Assembly: GCF_004331255.1 (NCBI RefSeq)
Contig: NZ_SJOF01000011.1
Span: 84,971-148,970, forward strand
Direction: 5' to 3'
Length of the DNA stretch: 64,000 nt
Origin: Acinetobacter sp. ANC 4173
Lineage (GTDB): Bacteria > Pseudomonadota > Gammaproteobacteria > Pseudomonadales > Moraxellaceae
Shown here: positions 36,125 through 45,700 of the stretch, in pieces
How the letters are laid out: each line of letters begins with the position of its first letter
How positions within the stretch are numbered: the first letter of the stretch is position 1
Made by a program: the position numbers and the translations under genes
Notes under the pieces: model-generated
Databases searched by the model: none
The model's input: only the letters and a program-made list of their open reading frames with translations
What the model was told of the DNA's origin: nothing

Positions 36125-36547
36125 ATGGCGTATAGTCAACAAAGTGTCACACTTGATCTTGACACCGACGTCACACATCAATGTTCACTACACTACACAC
36201 GTGATCAGCATCTGATTGGTATTATTGAATTTACCAAACCTAGCTATGTGCTGAAATGGGGTGATTTAGAATATTTCCGTCGTCGCACTGAAGAATTTTC
36301 AGTCATGCCCTTTCCAGAATGTGTGAATGCCATGGTTGTTGATATTCGCAATATAGCCGCATTCTTGGACAATGAAGTTCCCATTCTGCCTTGGCGTTTA
36401 GTGGAAGAGGAATGTCCTGTACGATTAGTGGTTCCACAAGACCGTCTGGAATATTATGCAGGCTTTTTTGAACCGACATGGCTCAGCACAGATTTAGACA
36501 GTGCCATTTATGAAATTCGCGATTTTATGGATATGTTCGTGCACTAA
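36125..36547 (+). CDS. Conserved hypothetical protein of 140 residues
   Basis: The translation from the ATG at 36125 starts MAYSQQSVTLDLDTDVTHQC and has no signal peptide or membrane helix, so it is probably cytoplasmic. An ATG five codons earlier (36110) is also in frame. A perfect TATAAT at 36087-36092 would give a leader of only about 11 nt for the earlier start, so 36125 is chosen; neither has a clear Shine-Dalgarno. The fold is not recognised. The alternating strand and helix pattern around VVDIRNIAAFLDNE and VRLVVPQDRLEYYAGFF loosely resembles STAS-like domains, which is only an impression. It ends at a strong terminator. Confidence 0.65.
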   Translation: MAYSQQSVTLDLDTDVTHQCSLHYTRDQHLIGIIEFTKPSYVLKWGDLEYFRRRTEEFSVMPFPECVNAMVVDIRNIAAFLDNEVPILPWRLVEEECPVRLVVPQDRLEYYAGFFEPTWLSTDLDSAIYEIRDFMDMFVH

Positions 36548-36560
36548 GTTTTAGCGACAA

Positions 36561-36587
36561 AAAAATCCTCCTAAATGGAGGATTTTT
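36561..36587. terminator. Bidirectional terminator
   Basis: Perfect 11-bp arms AAAAATCCTCC and GGAGGATTTTT flank a TAAAT loop, between the convergent hypothetical gene and fpr. Confidence 0.88.
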
Positions 36588-36627
36588 AATGTTCATTCAA
36601 AATGCTGATAACCAATGAAATTGGGGT

Positions 36628-37389
36628 TTACCAATAATTTTCTACCGCGATATTGCCCTCACCACGGCGATTCATTGTTAAACCACGAGCTTTCAACGCT
36701 TCTTTGGTATCTTCTACCATTTGTGGATTACCACATAACATCACATGACTGGTCTCAGGATTAAATGGGTAACCAACAGCTTGTTCAAGTGCACCATTCT
36801 CAATCAATATCGGCAAACGATCATGCAATATGGCTTGCGGATCACGGGTAATAATCGGCACAAATTTAAAGCCTGTATGCCCTTCACCAAAAGTTTCTGC
36901 AATTTGCTGAATGCGTTCGCCATAGGCGAGCTCTGAAGCCGTACGAACACTGTAAACCAAATGAATCTTTTGATATTTGCTCCACGTGTCGAAATCTTGC
37001 AGCATAGAAACGAAAGGCGCCAAGCCCGTGCCTGTCGCCAATAGCCATAAATCCTGTGGTAATGGCAACTGATAACGGGTCAAGGTCAAAAATCCGTAAG
37101 GGATTTTTTCTAAATACAGTTCATCGCCTACTTGTAAATGCTGCAAGTTAGACGTAAATGCCCCATCTGGCACCACAATTGAAAAGAATTCTAAGGTTTC
37201 ATCAAACGGTGAGGACACAATTGAATAAGCACGTACGACCAGTTCATCGCCCACTTTTAAGCCAATGCGGGCAAATTGTCCTGCGCTAAACTTAAAATGT
37301 GCAGGCCGTGTCATGGTAAAACTAAATAAAGTATTGGTCCAACGCTGTACAGATAAAACCTTTTCTACGCTAAATTTTTCAATTGACAT
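36628..37389 (-). CDS. fpr: Ferredoxin/flavodoxin--NADP+ reductase
   Basis: The 253-residue FAD enzyme moves electrons between NADPH and ferredoxin or flavodoxin. FAD-binding residues are in RAYSIVSSP near residue 54, and GAFTSNLQHLQVGDEL follows. The NADP-binding loop is LLATGTGLAPFVSMLQDF near residue 115, and MLCGNPQMVEDTKEAL lies near 213. The C-terminus VENYW with an aromatic end residue is typical of the Pseudomonas/Azotobacter subclass. It is divergent from a LysR-type gene 85 bp away, as finR and fpr are in Pseudomonas. It likely serves in oxidative stress defence and iron-sulfur repair. Confidence 0.9.
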   Translation of the reverse strand: MSIEKFSVEKVLSVQRWTNTLFSFTMTRPAHFKFSAGQFARIGLKVGDELVVRAYSIVSSPFDETLEFFSIVVPDGAFTSNLQHLQVGDELYLEKIPYGFLTLTRYQLPLPQDLWLLATGTGLAPFVSMLQDFDTWSKYQKIHLVYSVRTASELAYGERIQQIAETFGEGHTGFKFVPIITRDPQAILHDRLPILIENGALEQAVGYPFNPETSHVMLCGNPQMVEDTKEALKARGLTMNRRGEGNIAVENYW

Positions 37390-37474
37390 GATTTCGACGT
37401 GGCATCAAAGACTGTGCTCATGTTAGCATGACAGCATAATTTATTAATATTTTTTAAATGTTAAGGCTACATTC
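37390..37474. promoter_or_regulatory. Divergent fpr/LysR control region
   Basis: These 85 bases hold promoters for both genes. TCATG and CATGA (37418-37422 and 37427-37431) form a small dyad around TTAG, within a possible T-N11-A LysR-type site. The assignment is tentative because the arms are short. Confidence 0.35.
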
Positions 37475-38353
37475 ATGCGCATGACTTTACGCCAATTGGC
37501 TGTTTTTGTAGCAGTCGCTCAAGAAGGCACCGTGACCAAAGCCAGCGACGCGGTGAAGTTGACTCAAAGTGCTGCAAGTATGGCACTGGCAGATCTAGAA
37601 GATGGTTTAGGGGCTCCGCTATTTGACCGTTTAGGCAAACGTCTGCAATTGAATGATTTAGGTCGTTTTCTATTGCCACAAGCGCTTGAGATTTTAGGCC
37701 GCTGTGAAGCTTTTGAACAAGCAGCAAAAGGTGAATTACAAAGTATCGATTTACGTTTAGGGGCAACCTTAACCATCAGCGACTACTTAATGCCTGACCT
37801 CATGGCCAGTTTTTTACAAATTCAACCTCAGGCACATTTACAACTTCAGGTTGGAAATACGCGCCAAATGATTGAAGCAGTGAATCAATTCCAATTAGAT
37901 CTCGCTTTGATTGAAGGTTCATGCCATTTACCTCAACTCCAATGTATCCATTGGCGTGATGATGAATTGGCGGTGTGTTGTGCACCTAACCATCCTCTTG
38001 CACGCTTAAATCGCGAACTCAGTCCTGCCGACTTTGACAATGTCGAATGGATTCTACGTGAAGAAGGCTCAGGTACGCGTGAAGTCTTTGATAATGCTAT
38101 TTTACAAGACTTACCAGATGCCAATATCCGCCTGACTCTTGGACATAACGAAGCGATTCTTAAAATTGTTGCGGGTGGTTTGGGCATGTCCTGTATTTCT
38201 AAACTCGCGATTGAACCGTTACAAGAAAAAGGACACTTAGTTGTACTGAATACACCATTCTGGCAACTCTCACGACCATTATTCATGTTGGTACATCGTC
38301 AAAAGTATCAAGGACCTGGTTTAAAAGCCTTTATGAAGTTCTGTGAAGGTTAA
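37475..38353 (+). CDS. LysR-type regulator, FinR-like by context
   Basis: The 292-residue regulator has an N-terminal winged helix-turn-helix (MTLRQLAVFVAVAQEGTVTKASDAVKLTQSAAS spans residues 3-35; the recognition part is LTQSAASMALADLEDGLG) and a C-terminal type 2 periplasmic-binding-like effector domain (about 90-290, with LGATLTISDYLMPDLMASF and REEGSGTREVFDNAIL). It may start two codons later at 37481. The divergent arrangement with fpr is the same as in Pseudomonas, where FinR activates fpr under superoxide stress. The name is inferred from that context only. Confidence 0.85.
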   Translation: MRMTLRQLAVFVAVAQEGTVTKASDAVKLTQSAASMALADLEDGLGAPLFDRLGKRLQLNDLGRFLLPQALEILGRCEAFEQAAKGELQSIDLRLGATLTISDYLMPDLMASFLQIQPQAHLQLQVGNTRQMIEAVNQFQLDLALIEGSCHLPQLQCIHWRDDELAVCCAPNHPLARLNRELSPADFDNVEWILREEGSGTREVFDNAILQDLPDANIRLTLGHNEAILKIVAGGLGMSCISKLAIEPLQEKGHLVVLNTPFWQLSRPLFMLVHRQKYQGPGLKAFMKFCEG

Positions 38354-38365
38354 TCTACTATTGTA

Positions 38366-38391
38366 AAAATGCTCCTCAAATGGAGCATTTT
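38366..38391. terminator. Bidirectional terminator
   Basis: Perfect 10-bp arms AAAATGCTCC and GGAGCATTTT enclose TCAAAT, between the LysR gene and the convergent cold-shock/Excalibur gene. It abuts the latter's stop codon. Confidence 0.85.
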
Positions 38392-39159
38392 TTATTCCAG
38401 AATTTGTCTTCTAAATTGCTTCTCACACGGCTCACCATCGTGATTGCCATCCATTTGTGTATTTGGGCAATTTCTTATGAAAAATACGGCCTCATCATAA
38501 GATCGCATCTGACTACAGTGTGTTCGTCCATCACATTTAAAATGAGCAATCGGCTCACTTTTTTTTACAACGGCTAATTTTGAAGCTTCAAATTGGGGCG
38601 ATGCACTTGTATTTCTCTGTTGCGTATTTACTGCATATCCAACTGTATCTAAGTTTTTACGTCCCTGAGCCGAGAGAATTCGATCAGGTAAATTACCCAA
38701 TGCTTCTCGCTGTTGCTCCACAATTCGCTTTTGTTTTTGAATGAGTTGTTCTGCTTTTAATTGTTTGGCTACGCGATGATCCTGCACTTTTTGATATGCC
38801 ACAAAACCTAATCCAGCAATGACAATCAGAACGAATAAAACCATGTATTTTAAACGTGATACAGATTTTCTTGGTAGAACAATTTTCTCTGCAGGCGGTA
38901 CTGATCTGTAATTAAAACTATGCTGCTCAAGAAGCGGTTGATCTTCAGGCTTTAAATTTAAGCGCACAATATCGGATGCCTTAAATTTCCCCTGTTCCTC
39001 GATTACACGAAATTTGAGCTGTTCTCCCTCATTGGGCTTAATGTGCCAGCTTGGGAAATCTTTAATATGGAAAAAGATGTCTTTAGGATCATCCTCAATC
39101 TGAATAAAACCAAAACCACGTGCAGAATTGTAGTGCTTGATCTTCCCTTCAAGAAACAT
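38392..39159 (-). CDS. Cold-shock domain, membrane helix and Excalibur domain protein
   Basis: The protein is 255 residues from the ATG at 39159, which has AGGGCG before it; a longer frame to 39198 lacks a ribosome site. Three parts are visible: a cold-shock nucleic-acid-binding domain (residues 1-65; GFGFIQIEDDPKDIFFHIKD holds the RNP1- and RNP2-like aromatic motifs), a membrane helix (YMVLFVLIVIAGLGFVAYQ, about 106-124) followed by a charged coiled-coil-like stretch, and a C-terminal Excalibur-type domain with CDGRTHCSQMRSYDEAVFF and NTQMDGNHDGEPCE. The layout puts the nucleic-acid domain in the cytoplasm and the calcium-binding-like domain in the periplasm. The function is not known. It has a paralogous cold-shock gene beside it. 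Confidence 0.82.
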   Translation of the reverse strand: MFLEGKIKHYNSARGFGFIQIEDDPKDIFFHIKDFPSWHIKPNEGEQLKFRVIEEQGKFKASDIVRLNLKPEDQPLLEQHSFNYRSVPPAEKIVLPRKSVSRLKYMVLFVLIVIAGLGFVAYQKVQDHRVAKQLKAEQLIQKQKRIVEQQREALGNLPDRILSAQGRKNLDTVGYAVNTQQRNTSASPQFEASKLAVVKKSEPIAHFKCDGRTHCSQMRSYDEAVFFIRNCPNTQMDGNHDGEPCEKQFRRQILE

Positions 39160-39200
39160 AATTCGCCCTAAACTTTTTATTTTTTCTATTCTAATCAATA

Positions 39201-39226
39201 AAAAAGAGACCCTAAAGCCTCTTTTT
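39201..39226 (-). terminator. Terminator of the short cold-shock gene
   Basis: On the minus strand AAAAAGAG and CTCTTTTT form an 8-bp stem ending in a T-run. It lies just after the 39262-39555 gene and overlaps the promoter region of the next cold-shock gene. Confidence 0.65.
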
Positions 39227-39261
39227 AAAATTCAAAAAGAAATAATCCTATTACTTCGTGA

Positions 39262-39555
39262 TCAACGTCTAAAGTTTGACAGTAAAGTGGATGTAATCGA
39301 TTTATTATGAGTTGATACTTTCGATTTCTTGGCTTTAGCAGAATTATCTTCAACACGCTCAATCTTAATTGCTTTATAGCGATCGCCATTTTCAACCACA
39401 TTAAACTTCACACGTTCATTGCGTTTCGGCTCACCTGAGTCTGCAGGAAAATCCGAGATATGGAAAAACACATCACCTTCAGATGAGGAAATAAAACCAA
39501 AACCTTTGTCGGCATTATATTGCTTAACTTTGCCTTGATATTGCTCGGCCTTCAT
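39262..39555 (-). CDS. Cold-shock domain protein with basic tail
   Basis: The 97-residue protein has a cold-shock domain (residues 5-68) containing the ribonucleoprotein motifs KGFGFI and DVFFHISDF, and a basic, Ser/Lys-rich tail (SAKAKKSKVSTHNKS) ending in NFRR. It is longer than the classic 70-residue Csp proteins. The domain resembles the N-terminus of the next gene downstream (GKxKxYNxxxGFGFI, HIxDFP, RYKAIKIERV versus KFKASDIVRL), so the two look like a diverged tandem pair. It likely binds single-stranded RNA or DNA. Confidence 0.85.
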   Translation of the reverse strand: MKAEQYQGKVKQYNADKGFGFISSSEGDVFFHISDFPADSGEPKRNERVKFNVVENGDRYKAIKIERVEDNSAKAKKSKVSTHNKSITSTLLSNFRR

Positions 39556-39591
39556 AAACAGATCCTATATGTACACGCTTTGTTTTAGTAT

Positions 39592-39621
39592 ATAAAAAAG
39601 AGGCCATAAAAGCCCCTTTTT
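39592..39621 (-). terminator. Terminator of upp
   Basis: On the minus strand AAAAGGGGC and GCCTCTTTT pair (one G-U) around a TTTTATG loop, followed by further Ts. It lies directly after the upp stop. Confidence 0.78.
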
Positions 39622-39635
39622 GCTGGGACTCAAGA

Positions 39636-40271
39636 TTAATCTTTTTGTACTGAACCAAAAATTTTGTCACCAGCATCGCCTAGACCTGGCACGATATAGC
39701 CTTGTGCATTTAAGCCGTCATCAACAGAAGCAGTAAAAATGGTCACATCAGGATGTGCATCTTCCACCCTTTTTATGCCTTCTGGTGCAGCAACCAACAC
39801 CATGACACGTATGTCTTTACAACCGCTGGCTTTTAAAACGTCAATTGCAGCCACCAACGAAGCACCTGTCGCCAACATTGGATCAATAATCATGGCAATA
39901 CGGTTCTGCACATCTGGAACCAATTTTTTATAGTAAGTACGTGCTTCTAAAGTTTCTTCATCACGCTCCAAACCCAATACAGACACTTTCGCACTTGGAA
40001 TAAGGTTTAAGAAACCATCCAGCATACCAATACCTGCACGGAGAATTGGCACTACAGTAATTTTCTTACCCGCAATACGTTGTGTAGTAACTTTCCCTGC
40101 CCAGCCATCAATTTCATGATCAACTACAGCTAAGTCTTTGGTCGCTTCATAGGTCAGTAACATCGTCACTTCCTGCGCCAATTCACGAAAATTCTTTGTA
40201 CTAATATCAGCGCGACGCAATAAACCAAGTTTATGTCGAATCAGAGGATGACGAATTTCATGAATAGCCAC
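39636..40271 (-). CDS. upp: Uracil phosphoribosyltransferase
   Basis: The 211-residue cytoplasmic enzyme converts uracil and PRPP to UMP in pyrimidine salvage. The PRPP-binding loop [20 protein letters not shown] is near residue 130, the uracil site [15 protein letters not shown] is near the C-terminus, and [15 protein letters not shown] lies near 75. The length matches the family (about 208). It is monocistronic, with a terminator on each side, so no linked uracil permease is visible here. Confidence 0.95.
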   Translation of the reverse strand: MAIHEIRHPLIRHKLGLLRRADISTKNFRELAQEVTMLLTYEATKDLAVVDHEIDGWAGKVTTQRIAGKKITVVPILRAGIGMLDGFLNLIPSAKVSVLGLERDEETLEARTYYKKLVPDVQNRIAMIIDPMLATGASLVAAIDVLKASGCKDIRVMVLVAAPEGIKRVEDAHPDVTIFTASVDDGLNAQGYIVPGLGDAGDKIFGSVQKD

Positions 40272-40340
40272 GGGAGTACACCTAAAAAAATCAAAACATT
40301 ATTCGTATTATTATAAATGTTTTTTATAAATCTTATAACA

Positions 40341-40369
40341 AAAAAAGCCCCCAACTCGTGGGGGCTTTT
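40341..40369 (-). terminator. Terminator of the nuo operon
   Basis: GCCCCC and GGGGGC with an A-T closing pair (40347-40366) form a GC-rich stem. On the minus strand a run of seven Ts follows. It lies 25 bp beyond the nuoN stop. Confidence 0.9.
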
Positions 40370-40393
40370 CGATTAACACGATAATTTTTTCAA

Positions 40394-41887
40394 TTATTGA
40401 TGCGTTAACATGAAATGTAATGGAGATAAAATCTCAGCTTGTAAGGCCATTTTGATAATTGGATCTGGATAAATACCAATCACCAATACTGCAAGTGCCG
40501 CGAGTAATACCATGATACCACCCACTTTTTGACCCCAGTGATCTACAGCGTCAATACGTGGAGTTTCTGGCGGAGTCATATACATCACAACCATCACACG
40601 GAGGTAATAGTACAAACCAATACCCGAACCTACCACAATCATTGCAGCCAAGAACCAGTGTTGAGTTGTTACAGCAGCCATCACCACCAAGAACTTACCA
40701 ATGAAGCCAGCTGTTAACGGAATGCCCGCTAAAGATAACATCATCACAGTTAAAGTCGCTGTTAATACTGGACGGCGCCAGAATAAACCACGGTAATCTG
40801 CCAGGCTTTCTGCTTCATCTACGTTATTGTATGGGCTAGACATCAATGCCACAGCACCAAATGCACCAATCGTCGTTAACACATAAGTGATCACGTAAAC
40901 TGATACGTTGCCTAAGCTTGCATAGGTCATGCTGATTAAACCAATCAACAAGTAACCAAAGTGCGCAATCGATGAATAACCCAGAATACGTTTCAGGTTC
41001 ACTTGACGTACTGCCAAGAAGTTACCCACTAAAATCGAAAGCACCGCAATAATGGTAATGATCGTAACTAAAGACTCAACCAAAATTGCGCCTGAAGTCA
41101 GCAAGTAACGTACAAATAGACCAATCGTCGCCACTTTCGCTGCTGTCGCAAGGAAGGTTGCAATCGGAGCTGGTGCTCCTGCATAAACGTCTGGTGTCCA
41201 TTTGTGGAATGGTGCCAATGAAAGCTTAAAGCCCACTGCAAAAATAATCAGTGCTAAACCAAGAAGTACCATTGGTTGACGAATATTTTGTATTAATGCT
41301 TGGAAAGATTCATAGAAAGACAATGAACCTGTGTAAGCATAAATATATGCCATACCCATCAGCAACATTGCCGAAGCTGTTGCAGAAAGAACCAAGTATT
41401 TAATACCCGCTTCTAATGAGTTTGCACGTTGATGTGTATAAGCCAACATACCGTAGACAGGAATCGACATTAACTCAAGGCTAATGAAGAAAGATGCATA
41501 GTGTGAGCTTGCCACCATTAACATTGCACCCGCAACCGAGCACAGCATCAAGATATACAGTTCTTCACGGTTATCTTTATAAGATTCAATATACGCATGT
41601 GACAACGTACAGCATGCAAGTGATGCAATTAAGATCACCAATTGGTAAAGCATGGTGAACGGATCCACCATGAACATACCCATCACGTTTGATGGTACAA
41701 ATTGTCCACCAAACATGTTGAATAAAATATTTGCCGCAGCAAGGTTTAAGCCAACCACAGAAGCTGTTGCGATTAAATTATGGTTACGTTTAATCGAAGT
41801 GAGGATCATCACAACGACCGCGGTCAATGCCACGATCATTACAGGAGCTAATGGCATAAGCTCAGAAAAAGACATTGTGAAGTTCAT
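40394..41887 (-). CDS. nuoN: NADH-quinone oxidoreductase subunit N
   Basis: The 497-residue antiporter-like subunit of the complex I membrane arm has about 14 helices. The proton-channel glutamate is in ISLELMSIPVYGMLAY near residue 133, and a lysine-bearing helix is seen in LAPFHKWTPDVYAGAPAP near 221. GFKLSLAPFHKW and LAGIPLTAGFIGKFLV are family hallmarks. It translocates protons with NuoM and NuoL. It is the last gene of the operon, 3 bp after nuoM, and is followed by a strong terminator. Confidence 0.95.
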   Translation of the reverse strand: MNFTMSFSELMPLAPVMIVALTAVVVMILTSIKRNHNLIATASVVGLNLAAANILFNMFGGQFVPSNVMGMFMVDPFTMLYQLVILIASLACCTLSHAYIESYKDNREELYILMLCSVAGAMLMVASSHYASFFISLELMSIPVYGMLAYTHQRANSLEAGIKYLVLSATASAMLLMGMAYIYAYTGSLSFYESFQALIQNIRQPMVLLGLALIIFAVGFKLSLAPFHKWTPDVYAGAPAPIATFLATAAKVATIGLFVRYLLTSGAILVESLVTIITIIAVLSILVGNFLAVRQVNLKRILGYSSIAHFGYLLIGLISMTYASLGNVSVYVITYVLTTIGAFGAVALMSSPYNNVDEAESLADYRGLFWRRPVLTATLTVMMLSLAGIPLTAGFIGKFLVVMAAVTTQHWFLAAMIVVGSGIGLYYYLRVMVVMYMTPPETPRIDAVDHWGQKVGGIMVLLAALAVLVIGIYPDPIIKMALQAEILSPLHFMLTHQ

Positions 41888-41890
41888 GGC

Positions 41891-43504
41891 TTATTGCATC
41901 TCCACATTTTCGAGTTGAACAGATGCTTGATGCACAACGTCAACGACTTCTTGAACTGGAATATAGCTGTTTGCTAACCACGCCATGCTTGAATTTGAAA
42001 TATCAAGGAAGGATTGTGGGTAGATACCAAGCCAAAGCAGACCAAATGCACAAATTAATAGAATACCAACTTCACGCGCATTCAAATCTTTCAGTGGACT
42101 TGCATAATGCTCTTTTTGTGCTTCATTTGGTGTACCAAATAAAGCTTTGTGAATCAAAATTAGACCATAAAGCCCAGCGAATACTAAGCTAATTGCAGCC
42201 AAAATAGTGAATACTGGGAACTTGGCATAAGAACCCATCAAGATTAAGAACTCACCAATGAAGTTACCTAAACCTGGAATACCCACTAACGCCGCTACAA
42301 AGAACATCAAGAAGAATGAAAGGTATTGGAATTGACCACGAATACCACCCATTAAACGCATGTCACGTGTATGTAAGCGCTCATAAACCTGACCACACAT
42401 AATGAAGAGTGCAGCAGATGATAAGCCGTGCGCTAACATCATGATCATCAGACCTTGGAAGGTCAAAATGTTACCTGCATACAATGCAAGTAAGATGAAG
42501 CCCATGTGTGAAATTGAGGTATAAGCCAACAGACGTTTCATGTCGGTTTGCTGGAAAGCACACCAAGCACCGTAGAAAATACCAATTAAACCCATAATGA
42601 TTGCGATATCGGCAAACTGTGCAGACGCCGCTGGGAAGAATGGAATCACAAAACGGAGTAAACCGTAAGCAGCTGTCTTAATTAAGATACCTGCTAAATC
42701 TACAGAACCTGCTGTAGGTGCTTGCGCATGTGCATCGGGTAACCAGCCGTGTAATGGAAACACAGGGAGTTTAACCGCAAAGCCAACAAACAAGCACAAC
42801 ATGAAGGCATAAGCCACCGCAGGAAGCTGAGCATCAAGCGTATTCGCTACACCTAACAAATAGTTGTAATCAAAGCCAATCATGCCTGTCATCATGTATC
42901 CATAAACCACTAGGCCTAGAATACCGATGAGCATGATTAAACCAGCAACTTGCGTATAGATGAAGAACTTGGTTGCAGCGTAAACACGTGATTTACCATC
43001 TGCACCGCGGTGTCCCCAAAGTGCAATCAAGAAGTAGATTGGAACCAGCATCATCTCCCAGAAGAAGAAGAACAAGAACATATCTATCGAAATGAATACA
43101 CCGATGACCCCGCCCAATGACCATAAAAGGTTCAAATGGAAGAAGCCTACGTTCTTTTGAATTTCACCCCAAGAACAACCAATCGCCAAAATACCCAACA
43201 ATGCAGTTAAGCCAACCATTAATAATGATAAGCCATCAACTGCCAAGTGAATATTGATGCCGAGGGTTTGAATCCACGGCAAGAAGAACTCTGCAGACCA
43301 TGTTGGGACTTTTGCACCCAATTCATAGTTGTAAGTACCCGTTTGCCATAAAGCGACAGTTAAGCCCAAAGTAATGAGCATACCCACAAGTGCAATATAG
43401 CGTGGTAGTTGTTGGTCGATTTTATCGACCACCCAACATAAAAAACCTGCAATGAACGGTACGAGGATCAGCGCGGGCAAAACCAAATTGTTTGTGATTT
43501 CCAT
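41891..43504 (-). CDS. nuoM: NADH-quinone oxidoreductase subunit M
   Basis: The 537-residue antiporter-like subunit has the key glutamate in FFFFWEMMLVPIYFLIALWG near residue 150. The conserved lysine and histidine region is VKLPVFPLHGWLPDAHAQAP near 242, and YTSISHMGFILLALYAGN is near 335. It pumps protons in the membrane arm of complex I. It starts 1 bp after nuoL and ends 3 bp before nuoN, so translation is coupled along the operon. Confidence 0.96.
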   Translation of the reverse strand: MEITNNLVLPALILVPFIAGFLCWVVDKIDQQLPRYIALVGMLITLGLTVALWQTGTYNYELGAKVPTWSAEFFLPWIQTLGINIHLAVDGLSLLMVGLTALLGILAIGCSWGEIQKNVGFFHLNLLWSLGGVIGVFISIDMFLFFFFWEMMLVPIYFLIALWGHRGADGKSRVYAATKFFIYTQVAGLIMLIGILGLVVYGYMMTGMIGFDYNYLLGVANTLDAQLPAVAYAFMLCLFVGFAVKLPVFPLHGWLPDAHAQAPTAGSVDLAGILIKTAAYGLLRFVIPFFPAASAQFADIAIIMGLIGIFYGAWCAFQQTDMKRLLAYTSISHMGFILLALYAGNILTFQGLMIMMLAHGLSSAALFIMCGQVYERLHTRDMRLMGGIRGQFQYLSFFLMFFVAALVGIPGLGNFIGEFLILMGSYAKFPVFTILAAISLVFAGLYGLILIHKALFGTPNEAQKEHYASPLKDLNAREVGILLICAFGLLWLGIYPQSFLDISNSSMAWLANSYIPVQEVVDVVHQASVQLENVEMQ

Positions 43505-43505
43505 C

Positions 43506-45395
43506 TTATTTCCCCACGACCTGAATCACGACTAAGATCATCAGTAGAACCACAATGCCCAGCGACATGCTCGAAGCGTATTCACGCAATGAACCTGTTT
43601 GACGAGCGCTTGTAAAGCCGTTACCAGCTTTCACAATTGCAGGTAATACAAGCCATAAACCATCAATTGGATCACGACCACAAATCTTAGCAATCAGTAA
43701 ATATGGTTTTACGAAGATAAGATCATATAAGGTATCGAAACCCAGTGCATTACGGCAAATATTCGCCAAACCTGCACCCAATGAAGTTTTCGCAAAACTT
43801 TTCACTGCACCATAAGCAAAAGCAAATAAGATCACACCAATCACAAGACCAGCAAGTGCGATACCCACAGCCATATGTTCTGCACCGTGTACACCCGCTT
43901 CCATCGCTTCTGGAATAATGACCGCTGGAATTTTTGCAGCATTCAGAATGCTTTCTACAGGTGCTTTAAGTGCCGCACCAACGAAAGTTGAAAGAACTGC
44001 TAAAATTGACAAAGGACCCCAGTAAGTAATGCCTTTGATTGCATGATATGGCGTATTTTCTTTTCCAAAGAATACAACCCAAATTAAGCGGAATGTATAA
44101 ATTGAAGTTAAGAAAGCACCTGCAACACCTGTCCAGTACAAGCAGTCATATAACGCTACTGCCTGACCTTTCATCCATACAGCACCCAAGATTGCATCTT
44201 TCGAGAAGAAGCCAACGGTAATGAATGGAATTGCAGCCAACGCACCGCCACCAATGGCGAAGCAAGCGAATAGGAATTTATTCTTGTAGAACAAACCACC
44301 CATTTTGAAAATGTTTTGTTCGTGGTGGTAAGCCAAGATCACCGCACCAGAAGACAAGAATAATAATGCCTTGAAGAATGCGTGAGTCAACATGTGGAAC
44401 AGACCCGCTTGGTAAGCTTCAGCACCGACTGCCATAAACATATAACCCAACTGACTCATAGTTGAGTAAGCCAAGATACGTTTGATATCGGTTTGTACTA
44501 ATGCAGCAAAGCCTGCAACCAATAAGGTCACAGCACCTGTAATTGAAATGAACATCATCACTTGAGGTGCCATTTCAAATACAGTGTGCATACGGCAGCA
44601 AAGGTATACACCCGCAGTAACCATTGTCGCTGCGTGAATCAAGGCAGATACTGGCGTAGGACCAGCCATTGCATCTGCTAACCATGTTTGTAGTGGAATC
44701 TGTGCAGATTTACCCGCAGCACCCAAGAACAACATCAATGCTGTCCAGATGGCCATAGATGAACCTTGCGTTAATACTGTAGGTGCCGCAGCAACCACTT
44801 CTGCAATGTTTAATGTACCGAACTGTTGGTAAATTAAGAACAATGCAATCAGTAAGAACACATCACCGACACGCGTTACTGTAAATGCTTTGATTGCAGC
44901 AAAACCGTTTTCTGGGTTTTGGTAGTAGTAACCAATCAGCAAGTACGAGCAAAGACCTACACCTTCCCAACCTAAGAACAATAACGCTAAGTTATCGCCC
45001 AATACGAGCAGCAACATGCTGGCAACGAACAGGTTGAAGTAAGAGAAGAAACGTGCAAAGTCTTCTTCACCACGCATGTACCATGATGCAAAGATGTGAA
45101 TCAGGAAACCAACTCCTGTCACCATACCCATCATCAATAATGACAAGCCATCAAGGTGCAAGCTAATGCCTGGTGCAAGACCGCCAACATTGAACCATGT
45201 CCACAAGTGTTGTACCTGCGCCACAGAACCGTTGTTAACGAAATCCATCCCCGCAATAAGGGCAAATAAAGCAGATAGACCTACAGCCCCAACGCCAATA
45301 ATCGCTGCAACTTTCTCAGGTAAATTCTGGCGCCCTGCCGCTAATAAAATAAAACCGATTAGCGGAAATAATACTGTTAAATATAAATAACTCAT
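43506..45395 (-). CDS. nuoL: NADH-quinone oxidoreductase subunit L
   Basis: The 629-residue distal antiporter-like subunit carries the long lateral helix at its C-terminus. [20 protein letters not shown] near residue 138 has the proton-path glutamate, [20 protein letters not shown] near 225 has the lysine, and [15 protein letters not shown] near 335 is a further signature. The ATG overlaps the nuoK stop by 4 bp (ATGA). The length is close to the E. coli protein (613). Confidence 0.96.
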   Translation of the reverse strand: MSYLYLTVLFPLIGFILLAAGRQNLPEKVAAIIGVGAVGLSALFALIAGMDFVNNGSVAQVQHLWTWFNVGGLAPGISLHLDGLSLLMMGMVTGVGFLIHIFASWYMRGEEDFARFFSYFNLFVASMLLLVLGDNLALLFLGWEGVGLCSYLLIGYYYQNPENGFAAIKAFTVTRVGDVFLLIALFLIYQQFGTLNIAEVVAAAPTVLTQGSSMAIWTALMLFLGAAGKSAQIPLQTWLADAMAGPTPVSALIHAATMVTAGVYLCCRMHTVFEMAPQVMMFISITGAVTLLVAGFAALVQTDIKRILAYSTMSQLGYMFMAVGAEAYQAGLFHMLTHAFFKALLFLSSGAVILAYHHEQNIFKMGGLFYKNKFLFACFAIGGGALAAIPFITVGFFSKDAILGAVWMKGQAVALYDCLYWTGVAGAFLTSIYTFRLIWVVFFGKENTPYHAIKGITYWGPLSILAVLSTFVGAALKAPVESILNAAKIPAVIIPEAMEAGVHGAEHMAVGIALAGLVIGVILFAFAYGAVKSFAKTSLGAGLANICRNALGFDTLYDLIFVKPYLLIAKICGRDPIDGLWLVLPAIVKAGNGFTSARQTGSLREYASSMSLGIVVLLMILVVIQVVGK

Positions 45396-45700
45396 CCGCG
45401 CATCTCACTAGCAGCATCCACATCCAAATGATGGAAGCGATGATAAAACTGAAGGACAATCGCAAGACCGATACAAGCCTCTGCCGCAGCAAGGGTCAAA
45501 ATCAGAATGAACATAATTTGTCCATCTGGTTGCACCCAAGCACTACCCGCCAAAACGAATGCCAACGCAGCGGCATTCATCATGACTTCAAGGCTCATTA
45601 ACATAAATAATAGGTTGCGTCGCACCATTACACCGTAAAAACCCAGTGCAAAAAGAATGGTCGCAACGATCAAACCATGTTCTAAAGGGATGTTGCCCAT
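45392..45700 (-). CDS. nuoK: NADH-quinone oxidoreductase subunit K
   Basis: The 102-residue membrane subunit has three helices. [20 protein letters not shown] starts the protein, and [19 protein letters not shown] near residue 34 holds the conserved glutamate of the proton path, with a second one in [17 protein letters not shown] near 70. It shares single-base start/stop overlap with nuoJ and a 4-bp overlap with nuoL. Confidence 0.96.
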   Translation of the reverse strand: MGNIPLEHGLIVATILFALGFYGVMVRRNLLFMLMSLEVMMNAAALAFVLAGSAWVQPDGQIMFILILTLAAAEACIGLAIVLQFYHRFHHLDVDAASEMRG

